Assembly (NCBI RefSeq): GCF_014639315.1 | Contig: NZ_BMFY01000009.1 | Coordinates: forward strand, 1-64,000 | Origin: Sediminivirga luteola | GTDB lineage: Bacteria; Actinomycetota; Actinomycetes; Actinomycetales; Brevibacteriaceae | Direction of reading: 5' to 3' | DNA: 64,000 nt | Shown: piece by piece, positions 1 to 7,700 of the stretch | How positions within the stretch are numbered: position 1 is the stretch's first letter | Layout of the letters: each line of letters begins with the position of its first letter | The notes under the pieces: generated by a model | Told to the model about the DNA's origin: nothing | The model's input: the letters and a program-made list of their open reading frames with translations, nothing else | The model's database searches: none | Program-made: the position numbers and the translations under genes

Positions 1-146
1 TACCGATCATCGAGGACCTCGACCCCTACCCACCCTCAGCTACGCCGCGAGTCCCGCTCCCCACCAGAAGTCCGAAGAGCCACGAAAGCGCCACCTCGCT
101 CTACGGCCCGGAACGATGCCGGCCGGACGAGGCCTGCGCAGTGGGC

Positions 147-1559
147 TCAGGCGCGGCGGTGGAGCTTGCGCGCGGCCTCGGAGAGCGAACCGCTGAGCGA
201 GGGGTACACCGCGAAGGTGTTGGCCAGCTGGTCCACCGTCAGCCGGTTCTCCAGCGCCACGGCGATCGGGAAGATGAGCTCGCTCGCCTTCGGCGCCACC
301 ACGACCCCGCCCAGCACCGAACCGGAAGCCGGCCGGCAGAACAGCTTGACGAAACCGTCCTCGATGCCCTGCATCTTGGCGCGGGCGTTCGTGCTCAGCG
401 GGACCCGCACGACTTCGGCGTCGATGACGCCGTCGTCGAGGGACTTCTGGGAGACGCCCACGGTGGCGATCTCCGGAGCGGTGAAGACGTTCGAGGCCAC
501 GTGGCGCAGTTTCAGCGGCGAGACCGCGTCGCCCAGCGCGTGCCACATGGCGATCCTGCCCGCCATCGCCGCAACGGAGGCCAGCGGCAGCACGGAGGTG
601 CAGTCCCCGGCGGCGTACACGCCCGACACCGAGGTGCGGGAGACCCGGTCCACCACGATGTGACCGGACTCGGATACCTGCACGCCGGCGTTCTCCAGGC
701 CCAGGCCCTCCGTGTTGGGGATGGAGCCGACGGCCATCAGACAGTGGGAACCACGCACCTTGCGGCCATCGGCCAGCGTCACCAGGACGCCGTCCCCCTC
801 GCGCACGACCTCGGCGGCACGAGAACGCGAGAGCACGTTCATGCCGCGAGAGCGGAAGGCGCGTTCGAGCACCTCAGCGGCGTCCTGGTCCTCGCCGGGC
901 AGCACGCGCTCACGGCTGGACACGAGCGTGACCTCCGAGCCGAGCGCGTGATAGGCGGAGGCGAATTCCGCACCGGTGACGCCGGAGCCGACGACGATGA
1001 GGTGCTCGGGAAGCTCGGGAAGCTCGTAGAGCTGCGTCCAGGTGAGAATGCGCTCACCGTCGGGCTTGGCCGAGTCGAGTTCGCGCGGGTGCGCGCCCAC
1101 GCTGATCAGGATCGTCGTCGCGTCCAGCTGGTACTCGTTGCCGCTGTGCTCGACCACGCTGACGGTCCTGTTGTCCACCAGAGTGGCGGTACCGTCGATC
1201 AGCTTCACGCCGGAGGACACCAGAGCCAGGCGGATATCGTCCGACTGGGCCGAGGCCAGGCGCTTGATCCGCGCGTTGATCCCGGCCAGCTCCGCACGGG
1301 CGGCGGCCGGGGCGCCGTCCTCCGCCCGCACATCGATGCCCAGGGACTCCGCCTCGCGGAACTGGCCCATCAGCTCCGCCGTGGCGATGAGCGTCTTGGA
1401 CGGGACCACGTCCGTGAGCACCGCGGCACCGCCGACGTGGCCGCGCTCGACGAGCATCACATCGGCACCCAGCTGGGCGGCGACGAGAGCCGCCTCATAG
1501 CCGGCCGGCCCGCCGCCGACGACGATCACACGGTTCTGCGAAGGATCAAGTGCATTCAC
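147..1559 (-). CDS. lpdA: NAD(P)H-quinone dehydrogenase, LpdA-type flavoprotein
   Basis: A 470-residue protein of the flavoprotein disulfide reductase family. The FAD-binding motif GGGPAG is at residues 15-20, a second Rossmann motif (GSGVTGAEF) near 182, and AAGDCT precedes the C-terminal dimerisation domain. The site that carries the redox Cys pair in true lipoamide dehydrogenases reads GGAAVLTDVVPSK (43-55), so both cysteines are replaced (A46 and V51). The C-terminal His-Glu dyad region (YPSLSGSLSEA) is also not conserved. This matches the Mycobacterium LpdA (Rv3303c) group, which reduces quinones with NAD(P)H and does not act on lipoamide. The start is GTG with no strong Shine-Dalgarno sequence. 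It stands alone on the minus strand, and the 146 nt between its stop and the window edge hold nothing recognisable. Confidence 0.88.
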   Translation of the reverse strand: MNALDPSQNRVIVVGGGPAGYEAALVAAQLGADVMLVERGHVGGAAVLTDVVPSKTLIATAELMGQFREAESLGIDVRAEDGAPAAARAELAGINARIKRLASAQSDDIRLALVSSGVKLIDGTATLVDNRTVSVVEHSGNEYQLDATTILISVGAHPRELDSAKPDGERILTWTQLYELPELPEHLIVVGSGVTGAEFASAYHALGSEVTLVSSRERVLPGEDQDAAEVLERAFRSRGMNVLSRSRAAEVVREGDGVLVTLADGRKVRGSHCLMAVGSIPNTEGLGLENAGVQVSESGHIVVDRVSRTSVSGVYAAGDCTSVLPLASVAAMAGRIAMWHALGDAVSPLKLRHVASNVFTAPEIATVGVSQKSLDDGVIDAEVVRVPLSTNARAKMQGIEDGFVKLFCRPASGSVLGGVVVAPKASELIFPIAVALENRLTVDQLANTFAVYPSLSGSLSEAARKLHRRA

Positions 1560-1898
1560 GGAATGCCATTATCCACGACGGCGATGCGCCCTGTCAGGTC
1601 CGCGCCCGCCCGCCGTCGCCGGGGCACGGCCGGCTGCGGACTGCCACGCCGCGCCAGCCACGCCGGACCGGCACACGTGCCCCGGCGGGTATGACGGCGG
1701 CGAGCTCCGCCCGGACCGGCGTCAGCCGCCCGGACGCTGCCCGGACCGGCGCGGCGAGGCGCCAGGCATACCGACTCAAGACGGCCGGACACGGCCCTGA
1801 GCGGCCCCGGGCGCCAGGCGTTCCAGGTGCCCGGCCAGTTCAGATCGTTCAGGTCAGTCCATCGTCGGTCAGCCCGGATCAGTGCCGGCCAGCCCGGC
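1560..1898. other. Intergenic region between lpdA and the gamma-carbonic anhydrase gene
   Basis: About 340 nt of very GC-rich sequence upstream of lpdA and downstream of the carbonic anhydrase gene, both on the minus strand. It presumably carries the lpdA promoter, but no clear -10/-35 pair was found. Short CCCGGACCGGCG-type repeats occur around 1708-1760. The overlapping reading frames look like shadows, with no conserved domain or ribosome site. Confidence 0.5.
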
Positions 1899-1907
1899 TC
1901 AGTGCAG
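1868..1907. repeat. Two-copy 20-bp tandem repeat across the carbonic anhydrase stop codon
   Basis: Two adjacent 20-nt units (1868-1887 and 1888-1907) share the core CAGCCCGG-TCAGTGC with about three mismatches. The second unit contains the stop codon of the gamma-carbonic anhydrase gene. It may be a replication-slippage product that moved or duplicated the gene end. No function is implied. Confidence 0.5.
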
Positions 1908-2477
1908 GATCGTGGACGCCCGGTGCAGTTCGGTGATCTCCTCATAGGTCCGTGCGTTCTGCAGCACCCGCTCGCGATCGTCGTCCGTCAGCTCACGGCG
2001 CACCTTTCCCGGCACGCCCGCCACCAGCGACCCCTCCGGCACTTCGGTGCCCTCCAGGACCACGGCACCGGCGGCGATCAGGCTACCGGCGCCGATCCGG
2101 GCGCCGTTGAGCAGGGTCGAGCTCATCCCGACCAGGACGTCGTCGCCGACGGTGCATCCGTGCACCAGCGCACGGTGCCCCACCGACACCCGCTCCCCGA
2201 TGCGCAGGGGAAGCCCCGGATCGGCGTGCATGACGGTGTTGTCCTGCACATTGGTGCCGGCCCCGACCTCGATCAGCTCACGGTCCGCGCGCAGCACGCA
2301 GCCGTAATAGATGGACGCGCCCGCGCCGATGCGCACCCGTCCGATCAACGTCGCACCCGGAGCCACCCAGGCCTCCGGGTGGATCTCAGGGCGGTGCCCG
2401 TCCACCTCCACGATTCGCACTCCTGCCGGCCAGGAGTCCCCGCCGTCGCCGTTGGGCAGCGCTGCTTCATCGGTCAT
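1899..2477 (-). CDS. Gamma-carbonic anhydrase family protein
   Basis: A 192-residue left-handed beta-helix protein built from hexapeptide repeats. It keeps the family signature of a conserved Arg/Asp pair (RADRELIEVG), the TNVQD motif, and three histidines placed as zinc ligands (TVMHAD, then VGHRALVHGC). Members are trimeric zinc or iron enzymes, although many bacterial homologues (PaaY/YrdA-like) have no proven carbonic anhydrase activity. ATG at 2477 was chosen over an upstream in-frame codon because TGAGGA lies 12 nt before it and the longer N-terminus looks non-coding. It is transcribed divergently from whiB1 across a 260-nt region. Confidence 0.82.
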   Translation of the reverse strand: MTDEAALPNGDGGDSWPAGVRIVEVDGHRPEIHPEAWVAPGATLIGRVRIGAGASIYYGCVLRADRELIEVGAGTNVQDNTVMHADPGLPLRIGERVSVGHRALVHGCTVGDDVLVGMSSTLLNGARIGAGSLIAAGAVVLEGTEVPEGSLVAGVPGKVRRELTDDDRERVLQNARTYEEITELHRASTILH

Positions 2478-2506
2478 GGCGTCCACGTCCTCACATGCGA
2501 AAAGAT

Positions 2507-2522
2507 TGTCACTGACGTCACA
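2507..2522. promoter_or_regulatory. Candidate CRP/GlxR-like operator between gamma-CA and whiB1
   Basis: TGTCACTGACGTCACA matches the CRP-family consensus TGTGA-N6-TCACA at all but one half-site position. It lies 30 nt upstream of the carbonic anhydrase start, in the divergent region shared with whiB1. In Mycobacterium tuberculosis whiB1 is controlled by the CRP homologue Rv3676, so the location is suggestive. A second interrupted inverted repeat (CTTGGATGA at 2562-2570 with TCATCCAAG at 2594-2602, flanked by GTGTGAC and GTCACAC) lies closer to whiB1. Binding is inferred from sequence only. Confidence 0.35.
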
Positions 2523-2737
2523 AATTCTAGGTCTTGTGCCACCCCGTCGGTGTGTGTGACGCTTGGATGAGTCGTCTTCACGCGCCTGTGTCGTCATCCA
2601 AGACCGTAAGGTCACACGCAGGTGCCCTCATGCCGGACCGGGAATGCCCTGAGGGGCTCAGTGCGTTCTTCTCGCACGAGACCGCTCCTGTCTGACATCA
2701 AGACGGCTCGACGATACGAAAGGACTGATCGGCCACT

Positions 2738-2986
2738 ATGGACTGGCGCCATCGCGCAGCTTGCCTCGATGAGGATCCGGAACTCTTCTTCCCCATCGGG
2801 AACACGGGGCCTGCGCTGCTGCAGATCGAGGAGGCCAAGAGCGTCTGCCGACGCTGCGAGGTCACCGAGACCTGCCTGCAGTGGGCGCTGGAGACCGGCC
2901 AGGACGCCGGTGTCTGGGGCGGGATGAGCGAGGACGAGCGCCGCGCGCTCAAGCGCCGCGCTGCCCGCGCCCGCCGAGCCAGCTGA
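2738..2986 (+). CDS. whiB1: WhiB1-type iron-sulfur transcriptional regulator
   Basis: An 82-residue WhiB-like protein. Four cysteines that ligate a [4Fe-4S] cluster are at C9, C37, C40 and C46 (CxxC, then Cx5C). The GVWGG turn is at 58-62, followed by a basic C-terminal tail rich in Lys and Arg that contacts DNA. The opening MDWRH and the SEDERRALKRR segment match mycobacterial WhiB1, an essential nitric-oxide-responsive regulator that works with the primary sigma factor. An AGGAC ribosome site lies about 13 nt upstream of the ATG. A strong hairpin follows the stop codon, so the gene is probably monocistronic. Confidence 0.93.
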   Translation: MDWRHRAACLDEDPELFFPIGNTGPALLQIEEAKSVCRRCEVTETCLQWALETGQDAGVWGGMSEDERRALKRRAARARRAS

Positions 2987-3006
2987 CCCCGCGCTCACAC
3001 GCGCAC

Positions 3007-3040
3007 AAGAGGCCGGATCCCCCGCGGGATCCGGCCTCTT
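3007..3040 (+). terminator. Rho-independent terminator after whiB1
   Basis: A perfect 14-bp stem (3007-3020 with 3027-3040) around a 6-nt loop CCCGCG starts 20 nt after the whiB1 stop codon. The right arm ends in CTCTT, which gives only a short U tract, as is common in high-GC actinobacteria. Confidence 0.82.
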
Positions 3041-3108
3041 ACGCTGTCTGCGGGAAACTGCTCAGGGGAACGCCGAAAGCACCGTCGTGTCTGCCAGAAC
3101 ACGCCCAT

Positions 3109-3148
3109 AGTGCCAGAACCACACCGTAGACGGTGTGGTTCTGGCACT
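3109..3148. repeat. Perfect 40-bp palindrome with 18-bp arms
   Basis: Arms at 3109-3126 and 3131-3148 are perfect reverse complements around the loop TAGA. A partial third copy of the arm motif TGCCAGAAC lies just upstream at 3092-3100. It sits between the ends of the convergent whiB1 and pdtaS genes and could terminate pdtaS, but whiB1 already has its own terminator and the arm is unusually long with no U tract. It may be a dispersed intergenic repeat. Confidence 0.7.
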
Positions 3149-3228
3149 CACGCTGTGTGTTCTTGGACAGGACGGTCATCCCGGTGGGGCTGCGCGCGGC
3201 AGGTGCGGGCCCGGCCGGGCCCGCACGC

Positions 3229-4713
3229 TCACAGCCGGTCGGGACGCAGCGGCACGTCCAGGACCACCTCGGTGCCGCCGCCCTCGCGGGCGTGCCAGTC
3301 GATGGTGCCGGCCAGATCCGACGTCACGAGCGTCTTGATGATCTGGGTGCCCAGCCCGGTACCGGGGCCGCTCGCCTCATCGAAGCCGACCCCGTCGTCG
3401 GCGACCGTGACCTGCAGACGGTCCCCGCAGCGCTTCGGCCGCACCCAGATCCTGCCCTCGACGTCCCCGCCGTCGCCGCGCTGCGGGAACCCGTGCTCGA
3501 CCGCGTTCGTGATCAGTTCGGTCAGCGCCAGGGCGAGCGAGGTCGCGTCCACGGCGGAGATCTTCCCGAAGCCACCCTCCCGCACCACGGTGATGTTCAC
3601 CTGCGGTGAGGCGAGTTCCGGGGTCAGCCGCATGCCCTTGTCCACGATCTCGTCGAAATCGACCTCCGGACCGGTGCCCTGGGACAGCGTGTCGTGCACC
3701 ACCGCGATGATCGCCACCCGGCGCATCGCCTCGTCCAGCGCCTCCTTGGCCTCCGCTGAGGACATCCGGCGGGACTGCAGCCGCAGCAGCGCCGCCACGG
3801 TCTGCAGGTTGTTCTTCACCCGGTGATGCATCTCGCGGATCATCGCGTCCCGGCTGAGCAGATCCCGTTCCCGGCGGCGCAGATCGGAGATGTCCCGGCT
3901 GAGGATGAGCGCTCCGGTCCGGTCGCCGCCGTCGATGAGCGGGATCGAGCGCATGGTCACGGAGACCCGCCCCGACTCGACCTCCGTGCGCCAGGGCACC
4001 CGCCCGGTGAGCACCAGCGGCAAGGTCTCGTCGACCGGCCGCAGCTGCTCGGTCAGTTCCGTGAAGATCTGCGCCAGATAGGCACCGCGGATGTCCGCCC
4101 GGTGGCCCATCCGATGCAGCAGGGAGACGGCGTTGGGGCTGGAGTAGACGACGCGCCCGTCGGCGTCGATGATGAACAGCCCGTCGCCGACCCGCGGCTC
4201 ACCGCGGCGCGCGTGCGAGGGCGCCGTGACATCCGGGAAGTACCCGGTGGCGATCATCCGCAGCAGAGCCGAGGCACAGCGGACGTACTGCTGCTCCTGC
4301 AGGCTGTTGCGGTCATCGGCGCGCCCCGGCTGGCGGTGCACCGAGAGCACGCCCAGCTGCCTGCCGGCGCGCACCACCGGGACCGCCTCGGTCTCCCGCA
4401 GCGACTTCGCGGTCAGTCCCGCGATCGCCGCGGAGACCGGAAGCTGACGTTCCGCGACCCGTTCCACCAGGACCCGCTCGCGCTCGTCGGCCAGCCGGCC
4501 GATCTGATCGTGCGGGTACACCGTCATGGCGGTCGTGGGCCGGCAGTGCGCCCCCACCGTCCAGGTGCCGTCGGGGCCAGGCAGCCACAGCAGCAGATCG
4601 GCGAAGGCCAGATCCGCCAGCAGCTGCCAGTCCCCCACCAGCAGCTGGAGCCACTCGACGTCGTCGGGGTCGCCGATGCCGTGCTCGGCGAGCTGGTCCG
4701 TCAGCGAGCTCAT
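3229..4713 (-). CDS. pdtaS: PdtaS-type sensor histidine kinase
   Basis: A soluble 494-residue kinase with no membrane segment: an N-terminal GAF-like region (about 1-150), a PAS-like region (about 170-280), a HisKA_2 dimerisation/phosphoacceptor domain with HRVKNNLQT (phosphoacceptor H297) and a C-terminal HATPase_c domain (ADDGVGF, GTGLGTQI). This architecture is that of mycobacterial PdtaS, whose partner PdtaR is a response regulator with an RNA-binding ANTAR domain acting as an antiterminator. No pdtaR is in this window, as usual for this orphan kinase. Its ATG overlaps the stop of the upstream NAD-GDH gene by 4 nt (ATGA), so the two are translationally coupled. Confidence 0.9.
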   Translation of the reverse strand: MSSLTDQLAEHGIGDPDDVEWLQLLVGDWQLLADLAFADLLLWLPGPDGTWTVGAHCRPTTAMTVYPHDQIGRLADERERVLVERVAERQLPVSAAIAGLTAKSLRETEAVPVVRAGRQLGVLSVHRQPGRADDRNSLQEQQYVRCASALLRMIATGYFPDVTAPSHARRGEPRVGDGLFIIDADGRVVYSSPNAVSLLHRMGHRADIRGAYLAQIFTELTEQLRPVDETLPLVLTGRVPWRTEVESGRVSVTMRSIPLIDGGDRTGALILSRDISDLRRRERDLLSRDAMIREMHHRVKNNLQTVAALLRLQSRRMSSAEAKEALDEAMRRVAIIAVVHDTLSQGTGPEVDFDEIVDKGMRLTPELASPQVNITVVREGGFGKISAVDATSLALALTELITNAVEHGFPQRGDGGDVEGRIWVRPKRCGDRLQVTVADDGVGFDEASGPGTGLGTQIIKTLVTSDLAGTIDWHAREGGGTEVVLDVPLRPDRL

Positions 4714-7700
4714 GCGCTAGCCCCGGCCGACGGCGCGGCGGCCGCCCTGGCGATGGACCGCAGACGGCGCAGCAGCACCGTGACCGAGGCGATGCCCGCC
4801 TCGGCTTCGATCACCTCGTCGAGCGTCTCCAGCGCCTGGGCGACCCCCTCCTGGCTGCCCGCTTCCCAGTCCCGCAGGCGCTCATCGGCGTCCTGGTCGG
4901 AATCGGTCGCGGCCAGCGCGGCCTGCACAATGTGCGCCAGCTCCAGGTAGAAGTCCTCCCGGAGCGCGCCGCGGGCCAGGGCCGTCCAGCGGTCGCTGCG
5001 CTCTAGCCTGCCGATGAGCCCCAGCACCTCGGCGGCGCGGAACCGGTCGGAGGCCGCATAGTACAGCTGCGCGGTCACCAGCGGGTCCTCGCCGCAGGCC
5101 TCCGCCGCCTCCACGATGTCCAGCAGCGGGAACTCGTCCAGCAGCGCCGCCGTGCGCACCGCGAGCGTCTCCGGCACCCCGCGTTCGCGCAGCTCACCGG
5201 AACGACGCTGGAGCACCTCCCGCTCCAGGCCCCGCAGCAGCTCCGGGATGCGCGGGGCCAGGCCGTGAACGGCCGGGCCGAAGCGCTCGCTCGCCGCGGC
5301 GACGTCGAGGCCACCGGGTGCCTGGGTGACGAACCAGCGGCTCGCACGATCCAGCAGCCGCACGTACTCCAGCTGCATGTCCACCTGCGTCTCGGTGGGC
5401 ACCGCGTTGTCCAGCGCCTCGATGCTGTGCCGGTAGTCCGCCAGCGTGAAGACCTCCGTCGCGACCGTGAACGCGCGGGCGATGGCCGGCAGGGATGCCG
5501 CCGTCTCCTCCTGGAGGCGGTACACATATGTCAGGCCGCCGCTGTCCACCATCCGGTTGACCAGCACCGACACGATGATCTCCCGGCGTAGCGGATGCTC
5601 CGTCAGCCGGTGGCCGTAGCGCTGCACCAGGGTGCGAGGGAAGTACTCCTCCAGCAGTGCCTGCGCCCACGGTTCGTCCGGCACGGAGGATGCCAGGAGC
5701 TCGTCGGCGGCGTTCATCTTCACGTACGCCATCAGCACCGCCAGTTCCGGCGAGGTGAAGCCCTGCCCGTTGGCGAGGCGGCGCGAGATCTCCCGCCGGT
5801 CCGGGAGGAATTCCACGGCGCTGTCCAGGCCCGCGGTGCGCTCGAGCTGACGCTGCATTCGCAGGTACGTGGGCGACATGACGGTGGTCTGGATCCGCGC
5901 CTCGCCCAGCAGGACGTTCTGCCGGTAATTGTGCGCCAGGACCTTCTCCGCCACCTCGTCGGTCATCCCCAGCAGCAGCTCGTCCCGGTCCTCGCGATTC
6001 AGCTCGCCGGTGACCAGCAGGTGACCCAGGAACAGCTTGATGTTCACCTCGTGGTCCGAGCAGTCGACGCCCGCGGAGTTGTCCACCGCGTCCGTGTTCA
6101 GCCGGACCCCGGCCAGCGCCGCCTCGATCCGTCCCAGCTGGGTCAGGCCCAGGTTGCCGCCCTCACCCACGACCTTGGCGCGCAGCTGGGCGCCGTCGAT
6201 GCGGATGCCGTCGTTGGCCTTGTCCCCCACCTCCGCATGGGATTCCGAGGAGGCCTTCACATAGGTGCCGATCCCGCCGTTGTAGAGCAGGTCCACCGGA
6301 GCGGCCAGGAGCTCGGAGATCAGCTGCTGGGGCGTGCGGCGACCCGGCTCCACGCCGAGCACCCGCGCGGCCTGCTCCGAGAGGTCCACGGACTTCGCCT
6401 GGCGCGAGTACACCCCGCCGCCAGCGCTGATGAGCGCGCGGTCGTAGTCCTGCCAGCTCGAACGCGGCAGCCGGAACAGCCGTTCCCGCTCGGCGTAGGA
6501 CACCTCGGGGTCGGGGTCCGGATCGATGAACACATCCCGGTGGTCGAAGGCCGCGACGAGCTTGATGTGCCGGCTGCGGAGCATCCCGTTGCCGAAGACG
6601 TCCCCGCTCATATCGCCGATGCCCACGACGGTGAAGTCCTCCGACTGGACGTCCGTGCCCAGCTCCCGGAAGTGCCGCTTGACGGATTCCCAGGCGCCGC
6701 GGGAGGTGATGGCCATCGCCTTGTGGTCGTACCCCACCGAGCCGCCGGAGGCGAAGGCGTCACCGAGCCAGAAACCGCGTTCCCCGGCGATGGAGTTCGC
6801 CAGATCGGAGAAGGTGGCGGTGCCCTTGTCCGCGGCGACCACGAGATAGGAGTCCTCGTCGTCGTAGCGGACCACATCGCGCGGGTGCCGGGTCTCCTGC
6901 ACCCCGTCGACATAGACCCGGTTGTCCGTCACGTCCAGGAGGGCGCCGATGAAGGTGCTGTAGCAGGCGCGTCCCTCCGCCAGCCAGGCCTCCCGGTCCG
7001 AGGCCGGGGGGAGCTGCTTGCAGTAGAAGCCGCCCTTGGCGCCGGCGGGGACGATGAGGGCGTTCTTCACCGCCTGGGCCTTGACCAGTCCCAGCACCTC
7101 GGTGCGGAAGTCCTCCCGGCGGTCCGACCAGCGCAGCCCGCCGCGGGCGACCTTGCCGAACCGCAGGTGGACGCCCTCCACCCGCGGCGAGTACACGAAG
7201 ATCTCGAACTCGGGGCGGGGTTTGGGCGCGAACGACAAGCGCACCGGCGCCGTCTTCAGCGCGATGTGCGGCGTGGGCCTGCCCTGCTCGTCCCGCTGAT
7301 AGAAGTTGGTGCGCAGCACCCCGGCGATCAGCTCGATGAGCTGCCGCATGATCCGGTCGGCGTCCAGGCTGCGGACCTCGTCGAGCCGCTCACGCAAGGC
7401 GGCGGCGTGCTCCTCGCTGCGAGTGGTACGGGCATCCAGATCCTCCTCCAGCGCCGGATCGAAGCGCAGCCGGAAGTACTCCACGATGCCGCGGGTGAGC
7501 TCGGGATGGTCCGCCAGGACATCACCGATGAAGCGATCGGAATAGGACAGGCCGAGCTGGCGCAGGTACCGGACGCAGGCCCGCAGCAGGACGACCTCGC
7601 GGGGGGCGAGCCCGGCGGCGATGACCAGGCGGTCCAGCCGGCCGGTCTCGGCCTGGCCGGTCCATAGGTCCCGGAACGCGTTCTCCAGGTGCGCCCGGTC

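Noticed and set aside
5595-7667. 690-codon frame opposite the NAD-GDH gene
   Set aside because: Antisense shadow of a strongly conserved enzyme. Composition is dominated by Arg, Gly, Val and His typical of shadows, with no domain.
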